The notes: generated by a model not told the origin, from the letters alone. Numbered from the stretch's first letter, positions 1 to 12,110 are shown. The stretch: DNA of 64,000 bases from Gemmobacter sp. 24YEA27 (GCF_030052995.1 NZ_JASJPW010000001.1:2408001-2472000); one strand, 5' to 3'. Numbers and translations: made by a program.

Positions 1-1
1 C

Positions 2-229
2 TATCGTCGCCTTCTGCTTTCAGGCAGCAAACCGCATTTCATCGGCTATTATGTCATCGTGATGGGCATGCAGGGGCGGCCCTGGAATGATTGCAAGGGC
101 GATGAGAAAAAGGCGCTGCGCAAACGGTTTGATGCGGTCTGCAAAGAGACGCGCAATTCCGACAGCGGTCGGAATCTTGCGCTGGATCAGGCGCTGCGCG
201 AAATCGGCGTGGTCTCCAAAGCGGGCTGA
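2..229 (+). CDS. 3' end of an unidentified gene (partial)
   Basis: An open frame enters from the left edge and ends at TGA 227-229, giving the last 75 residues of a protein. Codon use is typical of the neighbouring genes (strong G/C third positions). The tail is hydrophilic and lysine/arginine-rich, with two cysteines (in WNDC and AVCKE) and no motif I recognise. It converges on the Rrf2 gene with 36 bp between them. Function unknown. Confidence 0.5.
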   Translation, partial: YRRLLLSGSKPHFIGYYVIVMGMQGRPWNDCKGDEKKALRKRFDAVCKETRNSDSGRNLALDQALREIGVVSKAG

Positions 230-265
230 GCGAAGCCCCTTGCGCCGTGCTTGGGCCGTGTTGCT

Positions 266-700
266 TCAGGCGACGCGCAACTGGCGGGCGAGGGCGTCAT
301 TGCCATCCACAAGATCACTGAGCCGCGTGGCATCGAGCTTTGCGTAAAACGCATCCAGCGCCGCGTTGAGCACACAGGTCAATCGGCAGGTTCCGGCCAG
401 CGGGCAGTCGCCCTTTTGCGGACCAATGCAATCGCTGAAGGCCAGTACGCGTTCGAATTTGCGAAACACGTCGCCGACCGTGACCTCTTCGGGCGGGCGC
501 GCCAGGGTCAGACCGCCCGAACGCCCCCGAATGGTTTTCAGGAACCCTTGTTGCGCCAGCAGATAAATGACCTGGGCGAGATGGTTCTCCGAGGCATTGC
601 AGGCCTGGGCTATCTCGGTTCGCCGGACAATCCGGCCGGGGTTCACGGCACAAAACATCAGGGTCTTCATAGCGAGGCTCGTACGCGTGGTCACATGCAT
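266..700 (-). CDS. Rrf2-family transcriptional regulator (NsrR-like)
   Basis: Helix-turn-helix regulator of 144 residues. The N-terminal winged helix carries the Rrf2 hallmark GGLTLARPPEEVTVGDV. Three cysteines follow, spaced C-x8-C-x5-C (in SDCIG, GDCPL, GTCRL), which in NsrR and IscR ligate an Fe-S cluster that senses nitric oxide or redox state. An extra cysteine follows in RLTC. I place the start at ATG 700 because AGGAGA lies 8 nt upstream; the frame stays open 22 codons further. It is divergent from the glycogen operon, and a palindrome that could be its operator lies at 776-794. Being NsrR-like rather than another Rrf2 subtype is inferred from the cysteine spacing. Confidence 0.85.
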   Translation of the reverse strand: MHVTTRTSLAMKTLMFCAVNPGRIVRRTEIAQACNASENHLAQVIYLLAQQGFLKTIRGRSGGLTLARPPEEVTVGDVFRKFERVLAFSDCIGPQKGDCPLAGTCRLTCVLNAALDAFYAKLDATRLSDLVDGNDALARQLRVA

Positions 701-775
701 TCCCGGGTCTCCTGGATGACGAATACCCATGTTTTCCGGGCCTGGACCCGGATCGCGCCATGACATAGATCAGAT

Positions 776-794
776 ATGCCTTTTTCAGAGGCAT
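776..794. promoter_or_regulatory. Perfect 6-7-6 inverted repeat, candidate Rrf2 operator
   Basis: ATGCCT, a 7-nt T-rich spacer, then AGGCAT. It sits 76 bp upstream of the Rrf2 start and 113 bp upstream of glgP, in a 207-bp divergent intergenic region. Rrf2 proteins commonly bind short palindromes upstream of their own gene; the assignment is inference. Confidence 0.4.
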
Positions 795-907
795 TTTTCC
801 GCGCCGGAGCCGGAGCGAACTGGCTCAATATGCAGATGCAGCATTGCGCTTGAACTGCGCCGCCTGTTCATATGGGCCGTAACCGTTAGCGAGACAGGTG
901 TTCCCAG

Positions 908-3313
908 GTGACCGACTCCAGCCATTCTTTCAGCGAGCTTCTGCCCGGCGACCTCTCGACCGACATTTTGCGGCATCTGACATTCACCCTGGGCAAAGAT
1001 GGGGCCAATGCGAGCCTTTATGACTGGCGGATGGCGCTGTCCTATGCGGTCAGGGACCGGATCGTTGAGCCCTGGTTCAGATCGACCCGCAAGACCTGGG
1101 CCACAGGGCATAAGCGTGTCTGCTACCTGTCGATGGAGTTTCTGATCGGGCGGCTGCTGGAAGATGCGATCACCAATCTAGGGCTTTATGACAAGGCCGA
1201 TCAGGCGATGGCGGCGGTGGGGATGGATCTGCGCGCCCTGATCGGGAACGAGCCAGATGCGGCGCTTGGGAATGGCGGGCTCGGGCGGCTTGCGGCATGT
1301 TTCATGGAATCGATGGCGACAGTGGGCTGCCCGGCTGACGGCTATGGCATCCGCTATGAACACGGTCTTTTCCGCCAGCTGTTCGAGGGGGGGCGCCAGG
1401 TCGAGACGCCGGAAGACTGGCTGAGCCAGGCCCATCCCTGGGAATTCCCGCGCCCCGAAAGCGCCTATCTGATCGGATTCAAGGGCGAGATCACCAGGAA
1501 AGACGGCAAACAGGTCTGGATCCCCGGTGAGACGGTTCTGGCCGAGGCGCATGATACGCCGGTGATCGGCTGGCAGGGCAAATGGGCCAATACGCTGCGC
1601 CTTTGGGCGGCGAAACCGACCACGCAATTTGACCTGGAACGGTTCAATCGCGGTGATTACGCCGCCGCCGCCGAGCCCGAGGCCCTGGCGCGCACGCTTT
1701 CGCGCGTGCTTTACCCCGATGACACCACCTATCAGGGCAAGGAACTCAGGCTGAAGCAGGAATTCCTGCTGACCTCTGCCGCGCTCCAGGACATCATCCG
1801 CCGCTTCCTTACTGCAAACAGCAATCTGCGCGATCTGCCGAAACATGTGGCGATCCAGATGAATGACACCCATCCCGCGATTGCGGGGCCAGAGCTGATC
1901 CGGCTTTTGACCGACGAGCACGGGATGGAGTTCGCCGATGCGCTGGAAACGGCGCAAGGCTGCCTTGGCTATACAAACCACACGCTGCTCCCCGAAGCGC
2001 TGGAACGCTGGGCGACATTCACCTTCGGAAATGTGCTGCCGCGCCATATGCAGATTGTCGAACGTATCGATACCTGGCACCGCGAGACCTATAATCCGCC
2101 GCATTATATTGGCATTGTGAAGCACCACGAAGTCCGGATGGGAGAGCTGGCTTTCATCACCTCGCATAAGGTGAACGGGGTATCGGCGCTGCATTCGGAA
2201 CTGGTGAAAAAGAACCTCTTCCCCGAGCTGAACATGTTGCATCCGGGGCGGATCATCAATGAAACCAATGGTGTAACGCCGCGCCGTTGGCTGAAGATGT
2301 GCAACCGCCCGCTGGCCGGCCTGATCACCGACACCATCGGCGAGGGCTGGGAGGATGATCTCGACCGGCTGAAAGGCCTTGAGCCGCATGTCGAAGACGC
2401 CGGGTTCCGCGAGGCTTTCCATGCCGCGAAGCGTGAGAACAAGATCCGCGTCTCGAACCGGATCGGCGAGGCTTACGGGATCAAAGTCTCGCCGGATGCG
2501 ATGTTCGATGTCCAGGTGAAGCGGATCCATGAATATAAGCGACAACTGCTGAACATCCTGGAAACCATCGCGCATTGGAACAAGCTCCGGACCGGGCAGA
2601 TCGCCAATCCCGTGCCGCGGGTCAAGATCTTCGGCGGCAAGGCCGCGCCCGGCTATGCGGTGGCGAAAGAGATCATCCGGCTTATCAATGACGCCGCAGA
2701 AGTCATTAATAATGATCCAAAAACCGGTGATCTTCTGAAAGTGGTCTATCCGCCGAATTACAATGTCTCGATGGCGGAATGGCTGGTACCCGCGGCTGAT
2801 CTGTCGGAACAGATCTCGACCGCCGGCAAAGAGGCCTCTGGCACCGGTAATATGAAATTCATGATGAACGGCGCGCCGACCATCGGCACGCTGGACGGTG
2901 CCAATGTCGAGATATTGCAGGAGGTGGGCGCTGAGAACTTCTTCCTCTTCGGCCTGACCGCCGAAGAGGTGATCGAACGGCGCAAAGAGGCGGACCATGA
3001 ACGCCGCGCCATCGAGGCAAGCCAGGAATTGCAGGACGCGCTGCAGATGATCGCAGAGGGGCGTTTCTCGCCCGATCAGCCCGACCGCTATCACGGTATT
3101 GTCCATGGCGTCTGGCATCATGACTATTTCCTCGTCTCGTCGGATTTCGCCTCTTATCACGCGGCGCAATCCCGGGTGGATGCGGCCTTTGCTGACCCGG
3201 AGCGCTGGACCCGCATGGCTGCCTTAAATACGGCACGCAGTGGATTCTTCTCGTCAGACCGGACAATCCGTGGCTACATGAAAGATGTGTGGAATGTGAC
3301 TTCGGCATTGTAA
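908..3313 (+). CDS. glgP: Glycogen phosphorylase
   Basis: Cytosolic GT35 enzyme that releases glucose-1-phosphate from glycogen ends with a pyridoxal phosphate cofactor. The 801 residues match the usual bacterial length of about 800-830. The cofactor site is clear: EASGTGNMKFMMNGA, with Lys650 as the Schiff-base lysine, followed by the conserved GTLDGANVEI. The start is GTG at 908. It is the first gene of the run glgP-glgB-glgC-glgA-glgX-pgm, all on one strand with short gaps, so synthesis and breakdown are probably co-transcribed. The 663-residue open frame on the opposite strand (1178-3169) is a shadow of this gene. Confidence 0.97.
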   Translation: MTDSSHSFSELLPGDLSTDILRHLTFTLGKDGANASLYDWRMALSYAVRDRIVEPWFRSTRKTWATGHKRVCYLSMEFLIGRLLEDAITNLGLYDKADQAMAAVGMDLRALIGNEPDAALGNGGLGRLAACFMESMATVGCPADGYGIRYEHGLFRQLFEGGRQVETPEDWLSQAHPWEFPRPESAYLIGFKGEITRKDGKQVWIPGETVLAEAHDTPVIGWQGKWANTLRLWAAKPTTQFDLERFNRGDYAAAAEPEALARTLSRVLYPDDTTYQGKELRLKQEFLLTSAALQDIIRRFLTANSNLRDLPKHVAIQMNDTHPAIAGPELIRLLTDEHGMEFADALETAQGCLGYTNHTLLPEALERWATFTFGNVLPRHMQIVERIDTWHRETYNPPHYIGIVKHHEVRMGELAFITSHKVNGVSALHSELVKKNLFPELNMLHPGRIINETNGVTPRRWLKMCNRPLAGLITDTIGEGWEDDLDRLKGLEPHVEDAGFREAFHAAKRENKIRVSNRIGEAYGIKVSPDAMFDVQVKRIHEYKRQLLNILETIAHWNKLRTGQIANPVPRVKIFGGKAAPGYAVAKEIIRLINDAAEVINNDPKTGDLLKVVYPPNYNVSMAEWLVPAADLSEQISTAGKEASGTGNMKFMMNGAPTIGTLDGANVEILQEVGAENFFLFGLTAEEVIERRKEADHERRAIEASQELQDALQMIAEGRFSPDQPDRYHGIVHGVWHHDYFLVSSDFASYHAAQSRVDAAFADPERWTRMAALNTARSGFFSSDRTIRGYMKDVWNVTSAL

Positions 3314-3337
3314 GCCGGTTGAAGGGAAGGCCCAGCG

Positions 3338-5520
3338 ATGGGAACAGAGGCCGGATTGCCCGATGATGTGGATGCCCGTGCGATAGCCGAGGGCCGTCAC
3401 GGCGATCCTTTTTCCGTTCTCGGGCTGCATGATTATGCGGGCCGCTGGGTCCTCACCGCGTTCATGCCCGATGCAGCGCGTCTGATCGTGGTGACACCGG
3501 GGGGCGAGTATCGGGCCAAAGCCTGGCCTGGCGTTCCAGGGGTCTTCACCTGCGACTTGCCGGGCTGGTCGGGTTATCGCCTGCGGGCCGAGGGTGCGGG
3601 CTGGTTCTGGGAATATGACGACCCCTATGCCTTCGGGCCGGTTCTGGGCGAGATTGACGAATATCTCCTGGGCGAAGGCAGCCATCAGCGGCTCTGGCAG
3701 GCGCTTGGCGGTCATCTGATCCCCATGAGGGCGTTGAGGGCGCGCATTTCGCAGTCTGGGCGCCCTCGGCCGAACGGGTCTCGGTTGTGGGCGCCTTCAA
3801 CACCTGGGACGGCCGCCGGCATGTGATGCGGCAGCGCGGCCAGACCGGCATCTGGGAGATTTTCATCCCCGGCCTGAAGGAGCGCGAGAGCTATAAATAC
3901 GAGATCCGGGGCCAGGACGGCCAGATCCTGCCGCTGAAATCCGACCCGGTAGGGTTTGGCTCTGAACATCCGCCGGCGAATGCCAGCGTCTTGCGGCGCC
4001 TGCCGGGCGCGCATGAAGAGGGCGCCTGGCCTGAGATCCGGGCAAAGCGGAATTCCGTCGATGCGCCGATTTCGATCTATGAGGTTCATGCAGCCTCATG
4101 GCGACGGGCAGAGGGCGGTCGGATCCTGTCCTGGGCGGAACTTTCCGAACAGTTGCTCGGTTATGTCGAGTGGATGGGCTATACCCATATCGAGCTTTTG
4201 CCGGTTTCCGAATATCCGTTCGACGGATCCTGGGGCTATCAGCCGATCGGGCTTTTCGCGCCAACCGTGCGCCATGGCACGCCCGACGAATTCCGCGCTT
4301 TCATCGCCGCCGCGCATCGGCGCGGCATCGGAGTGATCCTCGACTGGGTGCCCGGCCATTTCCCGACCGATCCTCATGGGTTGGGCCAGTTCGACGGCAC
4401 CGCACTTTATGAACACCAGGACCCGATGGAAGGCTTTCACCAGGACTGGAACACGCTGATCTATAATTACGGAAGGGCCGAGGTCTCTAACTACCTGATC
4501 TCGAACGCGCTTTACTGGCTGGAGGTCTACGGCGCCGACGGGCTGCGGGTCGATGCCGTGGCCTCGATGCTCTATCGCGACTATTCGCGCGAGGCCGGGC
4601 AGTGGGTCCCGAACAAGGATGGCGGGCGCGAGAATTATGAGGCCATTGCGATGCTGCGCGCCATGAACTCCGCCGTCTATGCCCATTGCCCCTGGGCAAT
4701 GACCTCCGCCGAGGAATCGACCAGCTTTCCCGGCGTGTCGCGGGCTGTGGATCAGGGCGGTCTGGGGTTCGGCTTCAAATGGAACATGGGCTGGATGAAT
4801 GACAGCCTGGATTACATGCAGCTCGACCCGGTTTACCGGCAATATAACCACACTAAGATGACCTTTGCGTCATCCTATGCCTTCAGCGAAAATTTCGTGC
4901 TGCCGATCAGCCATGACGAGGTGGTGCATGGCAAAGGTTCGATGATCGGCAAGATGCCGGGGGAAGGTGAACAACAGTTCGCCAATCTCAGGGCATTTTA
5001 CGGATTCATGTGGGGGCATCCGGGCAAAAAACTGTTGTTCATGGGCCAGGATTTTGCGCAAGGCCGCGAATGGAACCATGATCGTGGCCTTGACTGGGAT
5101 CAGGAGGCGATCCCGGCCCATCGCGGCGTGCAGCTTTGGTTGCGCGACCTGAACCTCCTCTATCGCGATGCGCCGGCGCTTTACCGGCATGACACGCGGC
5201 CCGAGGGGTTCCGCTGGCTTTTGGCTGATGAGGCGGAGGCATCGGTCTTTGCCTGGGCCCGCTTTGGTGATGCCGGGGATGCGCCGGTCGTGGTCGTCTG
5301 TAACATGACCCCGGTCGGGCGCCAGATCAGGCTGGGCCTGCCTGGCGACGGCTTCTGGCGCGAAAGGCTCAACAGTGATGCGGCGGCCTATGGCGGCCAG
5401 GATCGCGGCAATCTCGGCGGTGTGGTCACTGAGGAAATCCCGGCTCAGGGCGAACCGGTTTCGGCCATGGTGACCCTGCCGCCACTGTCATCTGTGTTTT
5501 TGGAACGAGTGATCGCGTAA
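3338..5520 (+). pseudogene. glgB: 1,4-alpha-glucan branching enzyme GlgB, interrupted by a one-base frameshift
   Basis: GH13 enzyme that makes alpha-1,6 branches in glycogen. The N-terminal part (CBM48-like, from ATG 3338) reads normally up to QALGGHLIP. The reading then has to move into another frame, where [13 protein letters not shown] and the whole catalytic domain follow to 5520. Adding one base at about 3721-3730 (a C in the CCCC run, or a G) restores a 727-residue protein, against 728 in E. coli. Catalytic landmarks are intact: nucleophile Asp406 in [10 protein letters not shown], the acid/base in AEEST, and [10 protein letters not shown]. Nothing else is damaged, and the rest of the operon needs this enzyme. 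I therefore suspect a sequencing error in a C run, though a real inactivating mutation remains possible. Confidence 0.9.
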
Positions 5521-5560
5521 CGGCCCGGTCTGACAAACCGCGATTTCCGGGGAGGGGAAT

Positions 5561-6829
5561 ATGAAGCCAAGAGTGAACAAGAGACTGTCGGCCCAGGCCA
5601 TGGCTTTCGTGCTTGCAGGGGGGCGGGGGTCGCGGCTGAAAGAGCTGACCGACCGGCGGGCGAAACCGGCGGTCTATTTTGGCGGCAAGCAGCGGATTAT
5701 CGATTTCGCGCTGTCGAATGCGCTGAATTCCGGCATCCGCAAAATGGCGATTGCCACCCAATACAAGGCCCATAGCCTGATCCGGCATGTCCAGCGCGGC
5801 TGGAGTTTTTTCCGCGCCGAGCGCAATGAATATCTTGACGTTCTTCCTGCCAGCCAGCGGATGGATGAGGTGAACTGGTATCGCGGCACCGCCGATGCGG
5901 TGGCGCAGAATATCGACATCATCGACAGCTATAATGTGCAGTATGTGGTGATCCTTGCCGGGGATCACATCTACAAAATGGATTACGAGATCATGCTGCA
6001 ACAGCATGTCGATACCGGTGCCGATGTGACGATTGGCTGTCTGACCGTGCCGCGCGAAGAGGCCTCGGCCTTTGGCGTGATGGCGGTTGATGGTCAGATG
6101 CGGATCACCGATTTTCTGGAAAAGCCCGCCGATCCGCCGGGGATCCCCGGGGATGAGGCACATGCGCTTGCCTCAATGGGGATCTATGTTTTCGACTGGA
6201 CCTTCCTGCGCGATCTTTTGATGCGCGATGTGGTCGACAGTAATTCCAGCCATGATTTCGGCAATGATCTGATCCCGGCGATTGTCAGGGGCGGCAAAGC
6301 CATCGCGCATCGCTTTGCCGACAGCTGTGTGACGACCGGCATCGAAGATGAGCCTTACTGGCGCGATGTCGGCACGCTGGATGCCTATTGGCAGGCCAAT
6401 ATCGACCTGACCGAATTCGTGCCCAAGCTGGATCTTTATGACCGCGACTGGCCGATCTGGACCTATGCCGAGATCGTGCCGCCGGCGAAATTCATCCATG
6501 ACGAGGATGGGCGGCGCGGTCAGGCTATCTCGTCGCTGGTTTCAGGGGATTGCATCGTCTCGGGGTCTGAGGTCAGGAATTCATTGCTGTTCACCGGTTG
6601 CCGGGCGCATAGTTTTTCGGTGCTGGAACATGTGGTTGCACTTCCGAGGGTGGATATCGGCAGGAAGGCGGAACTCAGAAATTGCGTGATTGATTCCGGG
6701 GTGATGATCCCGGAGGGGTTGATTGTGGGGCATGATCCCGAGGAGGACGCGCGCTGGTTCCGCCGCAGTGAAGGCGGTGTGGTCCTGGTGACGCAAGAGA
6801 TGCTTGACCGGCGCGCGCGCGGGATGTGA
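5561..6829 (+). CDS. glgC: Glucose-1-phosphate adenylyltransferase (ADP-glucose pyrophosphorylase)
   Basis: Makes ADP-glucose from ATP and glucose-1-phosphate, the committed step of bacterial glycogen synthesis. The 422 residues match the family. The nucleotide-binding loop [21 protein letters not shown] is near the N-terminus, the catalytic region [14 protein letters not shown] follows, and a left-handed beta-helix C-terminus ends the protein. The start at 5561 is preceded by GGGGAGGGGAAT. It lies 40 bp after glgB. Confidence 0.97.
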   Translation: MKPRVNKRLSAQAMAFVLAGGRGSRLKELTDRRAKPAVYFGGKQRIIDFALSNALNSGIRKMAIATQYKAHSLIRHVQRGWSFFRAERNEYLDVLPASQRMDEVNWYRGTADAVAQNIDIIDSYNVQYVVILAGDHIYKMDYEIMLQQHVDTGADVTIGCLTVPREEASAFGVMAVDGQMRITDFLEKPADPPGIPGDEAHALASMGIYVFDWTFLRDLLMRDVVDSNSSHDFGNDLIPAIVRGGKAIAHRFADSCVTTGIEDEPYWRDVGTLDAYWQANIDLTEFVPKLDLYDRDWPIWTYAEIVPPAKFIHDEDGRRGQAISSLVSGDCIVSGSEVRNSLLFTGCRAHSFSVLEHVVALPRVDIGRKAELRNCVIDSGVMIPEGLIVGHDPEEDARWFRRSEGGVVLVTQEMLDRRARGM

Positions 6830-6835
6830 GCGGTG

Positions 6836-6897
6836 GAGCCGGGGGTTTCACACCCCCGGACCCCCGTAGGATATTTAAGGACAGATGAAAAGGAAAC
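6836..6897. repeat. Rhodobacterales-type intergenic hairpin repeat, copy 1
   Basis: A G-rich/C-rich hairpin (CCGGGGGT...ACCCCCGG), then CCCCCGTAGGATATTTAAGG and AGATGAAAAGG. A second, diverged copy lies at 61881-61933. Elements of this form are common in Rhodobacterales intergenic DNA; their role is unknown to me. Because the ATG at 6885 belongs to the repeat, I do not take it as the glgA start. Confidence 0.5.
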
Positions 6898-6902
6898 CAC
6901 AG

Positions 6903-8354
6903 ATGGGCGGTCGGGTTTTGTCAGTGGCGTCGGAGGCGGTGCCTCTGGTCAAAACCGGCGGGCTTGCCGATGTGGTGGGGGCGCTGCCGGAGGCGCTTGC
7001 TCCTGCGGGCTGGGACATGCGGGTGATGTTGCCGGCCTATCGGGCGTTGCGCGGGCTTTTGGCCAAAGGCAACGGCTTTCGCGAGGTGATGCGCGAAGAG
7101 GCGCTTTTTGGCGGCGAGGCCCGGGTTTTTGCCGGTGAGGCGGGCGGGCTTTCGCTGTTCTTACTGGATGCGCCGCATCTTTTTGACCGCGAAGGCGGGC
7201 CTTACCATGGCCCGGGCGGTGACTGGGGCGATAATCCGCAACGCTTTGCGACTTTGTCTTTTATGGCGGCGCGGGTGGCGCGCGAGGGGGTTCATCTGGC
7301 CCGTGGCAAGGCCTGGAAGCCGGATGTCCTGCACGCCCATGACTGGCAGGCGGGGCTTGCGCCGGCCTATCTGGCCTATCACGGATCGGGCGGCTGCGCC
7401 TCGGTGATCACGGTGCATAATATCGCCTTTCAGGGCCATGCACCGGCGCGTCTTCTGGGCGAATTGCGGCTGCCGGCGGCGGAGTTCCATGCCGATGCGC
7501 TGGAATATTACGGCGGCCTGTCCTTGCTGAAGGCAGGGCTGATCACGGCAGACCGGATCACGACGGTCTCGCCAAATTACGCGGCCGAGCTGATGCGGCC
7601 GGAATTCGGGCTGGGATTGCAAGGCGTGCTGGCGGCCCGCAGCGCCGTGGTCTCGGGGATCTTAAACGGGATCGATACCGAAATCTGGTCGCCGGAGGCC
7701 GAAGCCGTGAACGCCTATTCGGCGACATCCCTGTCCGGTAAGGCAAAGGCACGGGCGGCGTTGCAGGCCGAATTCGGGCTTTCGGTGCCCGGGCCGCTTG
7801 CGGTGCTGGTCTCGCGGCTGACCGATCAGAAGGGGGTCGATCTGCTGCCGGCCGCCTTGCCGGATTTCATCGAAGGCGGCGGCGGGCTTGCGGTGCTTGG
7901 CTCGGGCGATGCCGAAGCGGAGGCGCAGATGCTCTCGCTTGCGGCGCGCTGGCCGGGCCGGGTGTCGGTCAGGATCGGTTATGACGAGGCCCTGTCGCAC
8001 CGGATGTTTCAGGGCGGCGACGCAGTTCTGGTGCCCTCCCGGTTCGAGCCTTGCGGGCTGACGCAGATGTATGGGCTGCGCTATGGCACGATCCCGGTCG
8101 TGGCCGCGGTGGGTGGGCTGGCCGATACCGTGATCCCTGCCTCGCCTGCGGCGCTGAATGCGGGCGTGGCGACCGGCATCACCTTCTGGCCGACCGATGT
8201 GCTGGCGCTGACCCAGGCCCTCCGGCGGCTGAACGCGCTATATGCGGATCAGAAAACCTGGGCCCAACTGCGTCGCAACGCGATGGGTCAGGAAAACGGC
8301 TGGGCCGGATCTGCGAGCGCCTATGCCGCGCTTTATGAGGGGATGCTGCGGTGA
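6903..8354 (+). CDS. glgA: Glycogen synthase (ADP-glucose)
   Basis: GT5 enzyme that elongates the alpha-1,4 chain from ADP-glucose. The N-terminal ADP-glucose-binding motif KTGGLADVVGALP and the C-terminal region PSRFEPCGLTQMYGLRYGTIP are intact. I choose ATG 6903 (483 residues): it gives the usual GlgA N-terminus (RVLSVASEAVPLVKTGG) with AAAAGGA about 8 nt upstream. ATG 6885 lies within an intergenic repeat. The stop overlaps the start of glgX (GTGA), implying translational coupling. Confidence 0.95.
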   Translation: MGGRVLSVASEAVPLVKTGGLADVVGALPEALAPAGWDMRVMLPAYRALRGLLAKGNGFREVMREEALFGGEARVFAGEAGGLSLFLLDAPHLFDREGGPYHGPGGDWGDNPQRFATLSFMAARVAREGVHLARGKAWKPDVLHAHDWQAGLAPAYLAYHGSGGCASVITVHNIAFQGHAPARLLGELRLPAAEFHADALEYYGGLSLLKAGLITADRITTVSPNYAAELMRPEFGLGLQGVLAARSAVVSGILNGIDTEIWSPEAEAVNAYSATSLSGKAKARAALQAEFGLSVPGPLAVLVSRLTDQKGVDLLPAALPDFIEGGGGLAVLGSGDAEAEAQMLSLAARWPGRVSVRIGYDEALSHRMFQGGDAVLVPSRFEPCGLTQMYGLRYGTIPVVAAVGGLADTVIPASPAALNAGVATGITFWPTDVLALTQALRRLNALYADQKTWAQLRRNAMGQENGWAGSASAYAALYEGMLR

Positions 8355-10414
8355 CGGACTTCGTCACTGGCGCCGGGCAGCCCTTTCCGATGGGGGCAAG
8401 CCTGACCGCAACCGGGGTCAATTTCGCGACCTTTTCCGCCAATGCGACGGCGATTGACCTCTGTTTGTTCTCGCCTGACGGCAGCCGCGAAATCGCGCGT
8501 CTGCCCTTTGTCGAACGCAATGGTGATATCTGGCATCTCCATATCGAGGGGCTGGGCGAGGGTGCGCTTTATGGCTTTCGCGTCCATGGTCCCTGGGCGC
8601 CGGAGGAAGGGCATCGCTTTAACCCCAATAAACTGCTGATCGACCCCTGGGCGCGGGGGCTGCATGGCCGTTTCCAATGGGATGATGCGGTGTTCGGCTA
8701 TGTGACCGGCGATCCGGCGGGGGATCTCAGTTTTGACACCCGCGACAGCGCGGCGTTCATCCCGAAATCGGTGGTGACCGCGCCGCTGCCGGTGGCGGAT
8801 CATCCCCGGCCCGGTCACAGTCTGGCCGACAGCGTCATCTGCGAGGCGCATCTGCGTGGCGCGACCATGCTGCATCCGGGTGTGGACGAGGCGCTGCGCG
8901 GCACCTGCGGGGGGTTCGCCTCTGACATGGTGATCGGCCATCTGAGCCGCGCGGGTGTGACAGATGTCGAATTCCTGCCCGTCCATGCCATCGCTGATGA
9001 GCGGTTCCTGGTCGCGAAAGGGCTGCGCAATTACTGGGGCTATAACACGCTGAACTGGTTTGTGCCCGAGCCGCGTTATACCGGCCCGGGGGGGATGGAG
9101 GCCTGGCGCGAGATGGTCACCCATCTGCACCGTGCCGGGATCGGAGTGATCCTCGATGTCGTCTATAACCATTCGGCGGAAAGCGACGAGCATGGCCCGC
9201 ATCTGTCGCTGCGCGGTCTCGACAATGCGAGCTTTTACCGGCTCGCGGGCGGACGCCATTATGCCAATGACGCAGGGACCGGGAACACGCTCGATCTGAC
9301 GCATCCGATGGTGTTGCGGCTGGTGATGGACAGCTTGCGCTACTGGGTCGAGACCGGGCTGGTCGACGGGTTCCGCTTTGACCTTGCAACCGTGCTGGCG
9401 CGCGAGCCGGGGGGCTTTGATCCTGGTGCGGGTTTTCTGGATGCGCTGCGCCAGGATCCGGTTTTGTCAAAGGTTCGGCTGATCGCAGAGCCATGGGATA
9501 TCGGGCCCGGAGGCTATCAGCTGGGGGGCTTTCCGCCGCCCTTCAGCGAATGGAATGACCGCTACCGCGACGGGGTGCGCCGCTTCTGGCGCGGCGAGCC
9601 TGGGCGGGCCGCCGACCTGGCCGGTGCGCTGCTGGGATCGGCGGGGGTGTTCGATCATTCAGCAAGGCAGGCAACGGCTTCGGTCAATTTCCTCACAAGC
9701 CATGATGGCTTCACGCTGCAAGACCTTGTCAGTTATAGTGAAAAACACAATGAGGCCAATGGCGAGGGCAATCGCGACGGCCATTCCGACAACCATTCCG
9801 ACAATTTGGGTGTCGAGGGGCCGAGTAATGACCCGGTGATCCGGGCCGCGCGGGATTTGCGCAAACGCAACCTTCTGGCGACGCTGTTCCTGTCGCAAGG
9901 CGTTCCGATGTGGCTGATGGGCGATGAGATCGGTCATAGCCAGGGCGGCAATAACAACGCCTATGCCCAGGACAATGCCATCACCTGGGCAGACTGGAGC
10001 AAGGCGGATCAGGCGCTGACCGCCTTTGTCAGTCGCTTCGCCGCACTGCGCCGCGCGCATCCCGAACTGCGCCAGCATCGCTTCCTCCATGGCAAGATCC
10101 GCGCCGATGGGTTTCGCGACGTGATCTGGCGCCGTGCCGATGGGCAGGAGCCGTCGGCCGGGGATTGGCAGGATCCCGAATTTCTCTGTCTTTGCCTTGA
10201 GTTGCGCATGACAGCGGAGGGTGGAGAGCCGGGTTCCGGGCCGCTTTTTCTGGTCTTCAACCCGGGCGGGACCTTGCCGCTGAGATTGCCCGAAACGCAG
10301 CAGGGCTGGCAGCTGGTGCTTGACACCACGCGCCCGGATCTTACAGCTGGTGCGGTACCGGATACGGTGCCGGCGAATGCGGTTCTGGTAATGATTCCAG
10401 GCTCTTCCGTCTGA
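8351..10414 (+). CDS. glgX: Glycogen debranching enzyme GlgX
   Basis: GH13 isoamylase-type enzyme that cleaves alpha-1,6 branches left after phosphorylase action. The 687 residues are normal. A CBM48-like N-terminal domain precedes the catalytic barrel, with the nucleophile Asp344 in DGFRFDLA, the acid/base Glu380 in LIAEPWD, and the TSHDGFTLQDLVSY motif. The start is GTG 8351, overlapping the glgA stop by 4 nt. Confidence 0.95.
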   Translation: MTDFVTGAGQPFPMGASLTATGVNFATFSANATAIDLCLFSPDGSREIARLPFVERNGDIWHLHIEGLGEGALYGFRVHGPWAPEEGHRFNPNKLLIDPWARGLHGRFQWDDAVFGYVTGDPAGDLSFDTRDSAAFIPKSVVTAPLPVADHPRPGHSLADSVICEAHLRGATMLHPGVDEALRGTCGGFASDMVIGHLSRAGVTDVEFLPVHAIADERFLVAKGLRNYWGYNTLNWFVPEPRYTGPGGMEAWREMVTHLHRAGIGVILDVVYNHSAESDEHGPHLSLRGLDNASFYRLAGGRHYANDAGTGNTLDLTHPMVLRLVMDSLRYWVETGLVDGFRFDLATVLAREPGGFDPGAGFLDALRQDPVLSKVRLIAEPWDIGPGGYQLGGFPPPFSEWNDRYRDGVRRFWRGEPGRAADLAGALLGSAGVFDHSARQATASVNFLTSHDGFTLQDLVSYSEKHNEANGEGNRDGHSDNHSDNLGVEGPSNDPVIRAARDLRKRNLLATLFLSQGVPMWLMGDEIGHSQGGNNNAYAQDNAITWADWSKADQALTAFVSRFAALRRAHPELRQHRFLHGKIRADGFRDVIWRRADGQEPSAGDWQDPEFLCLCLELRMTAEGGEPGSGPLFLVFNPGGTLPLRLPETQQGWQLVLDTTRPDLTAGAVPDTVPANAVLVMIPGSSV

Positions 10415-12070
<1,656 letters not shown>

Positions 12071-12077
12071 TGGCGAT

Positions 12078-12110
12078 CCCCGCCCGGCAGTTCTGCCCGG
12101 GCGGGCCTTG
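12078..12110 (+). terminator. Terminator-like hairpin after pgm
   Basis: The stem CCCGCCCGGCAG/CTGCCCGGGCGGG has one bulged base and a two-base loop, followed only by a weak T tract (CCTTGTTG). A plausible end of the glycogen operon transcript. Confidence 0.45.

Noticed and set aside
1178..3169. 663-codon open frame antisense to glgP
   Set aside because: It mirrors a high-GC gene with strong third-position bias, has no ribosome site, and shows no recognisable domain; a shadow of glgP.
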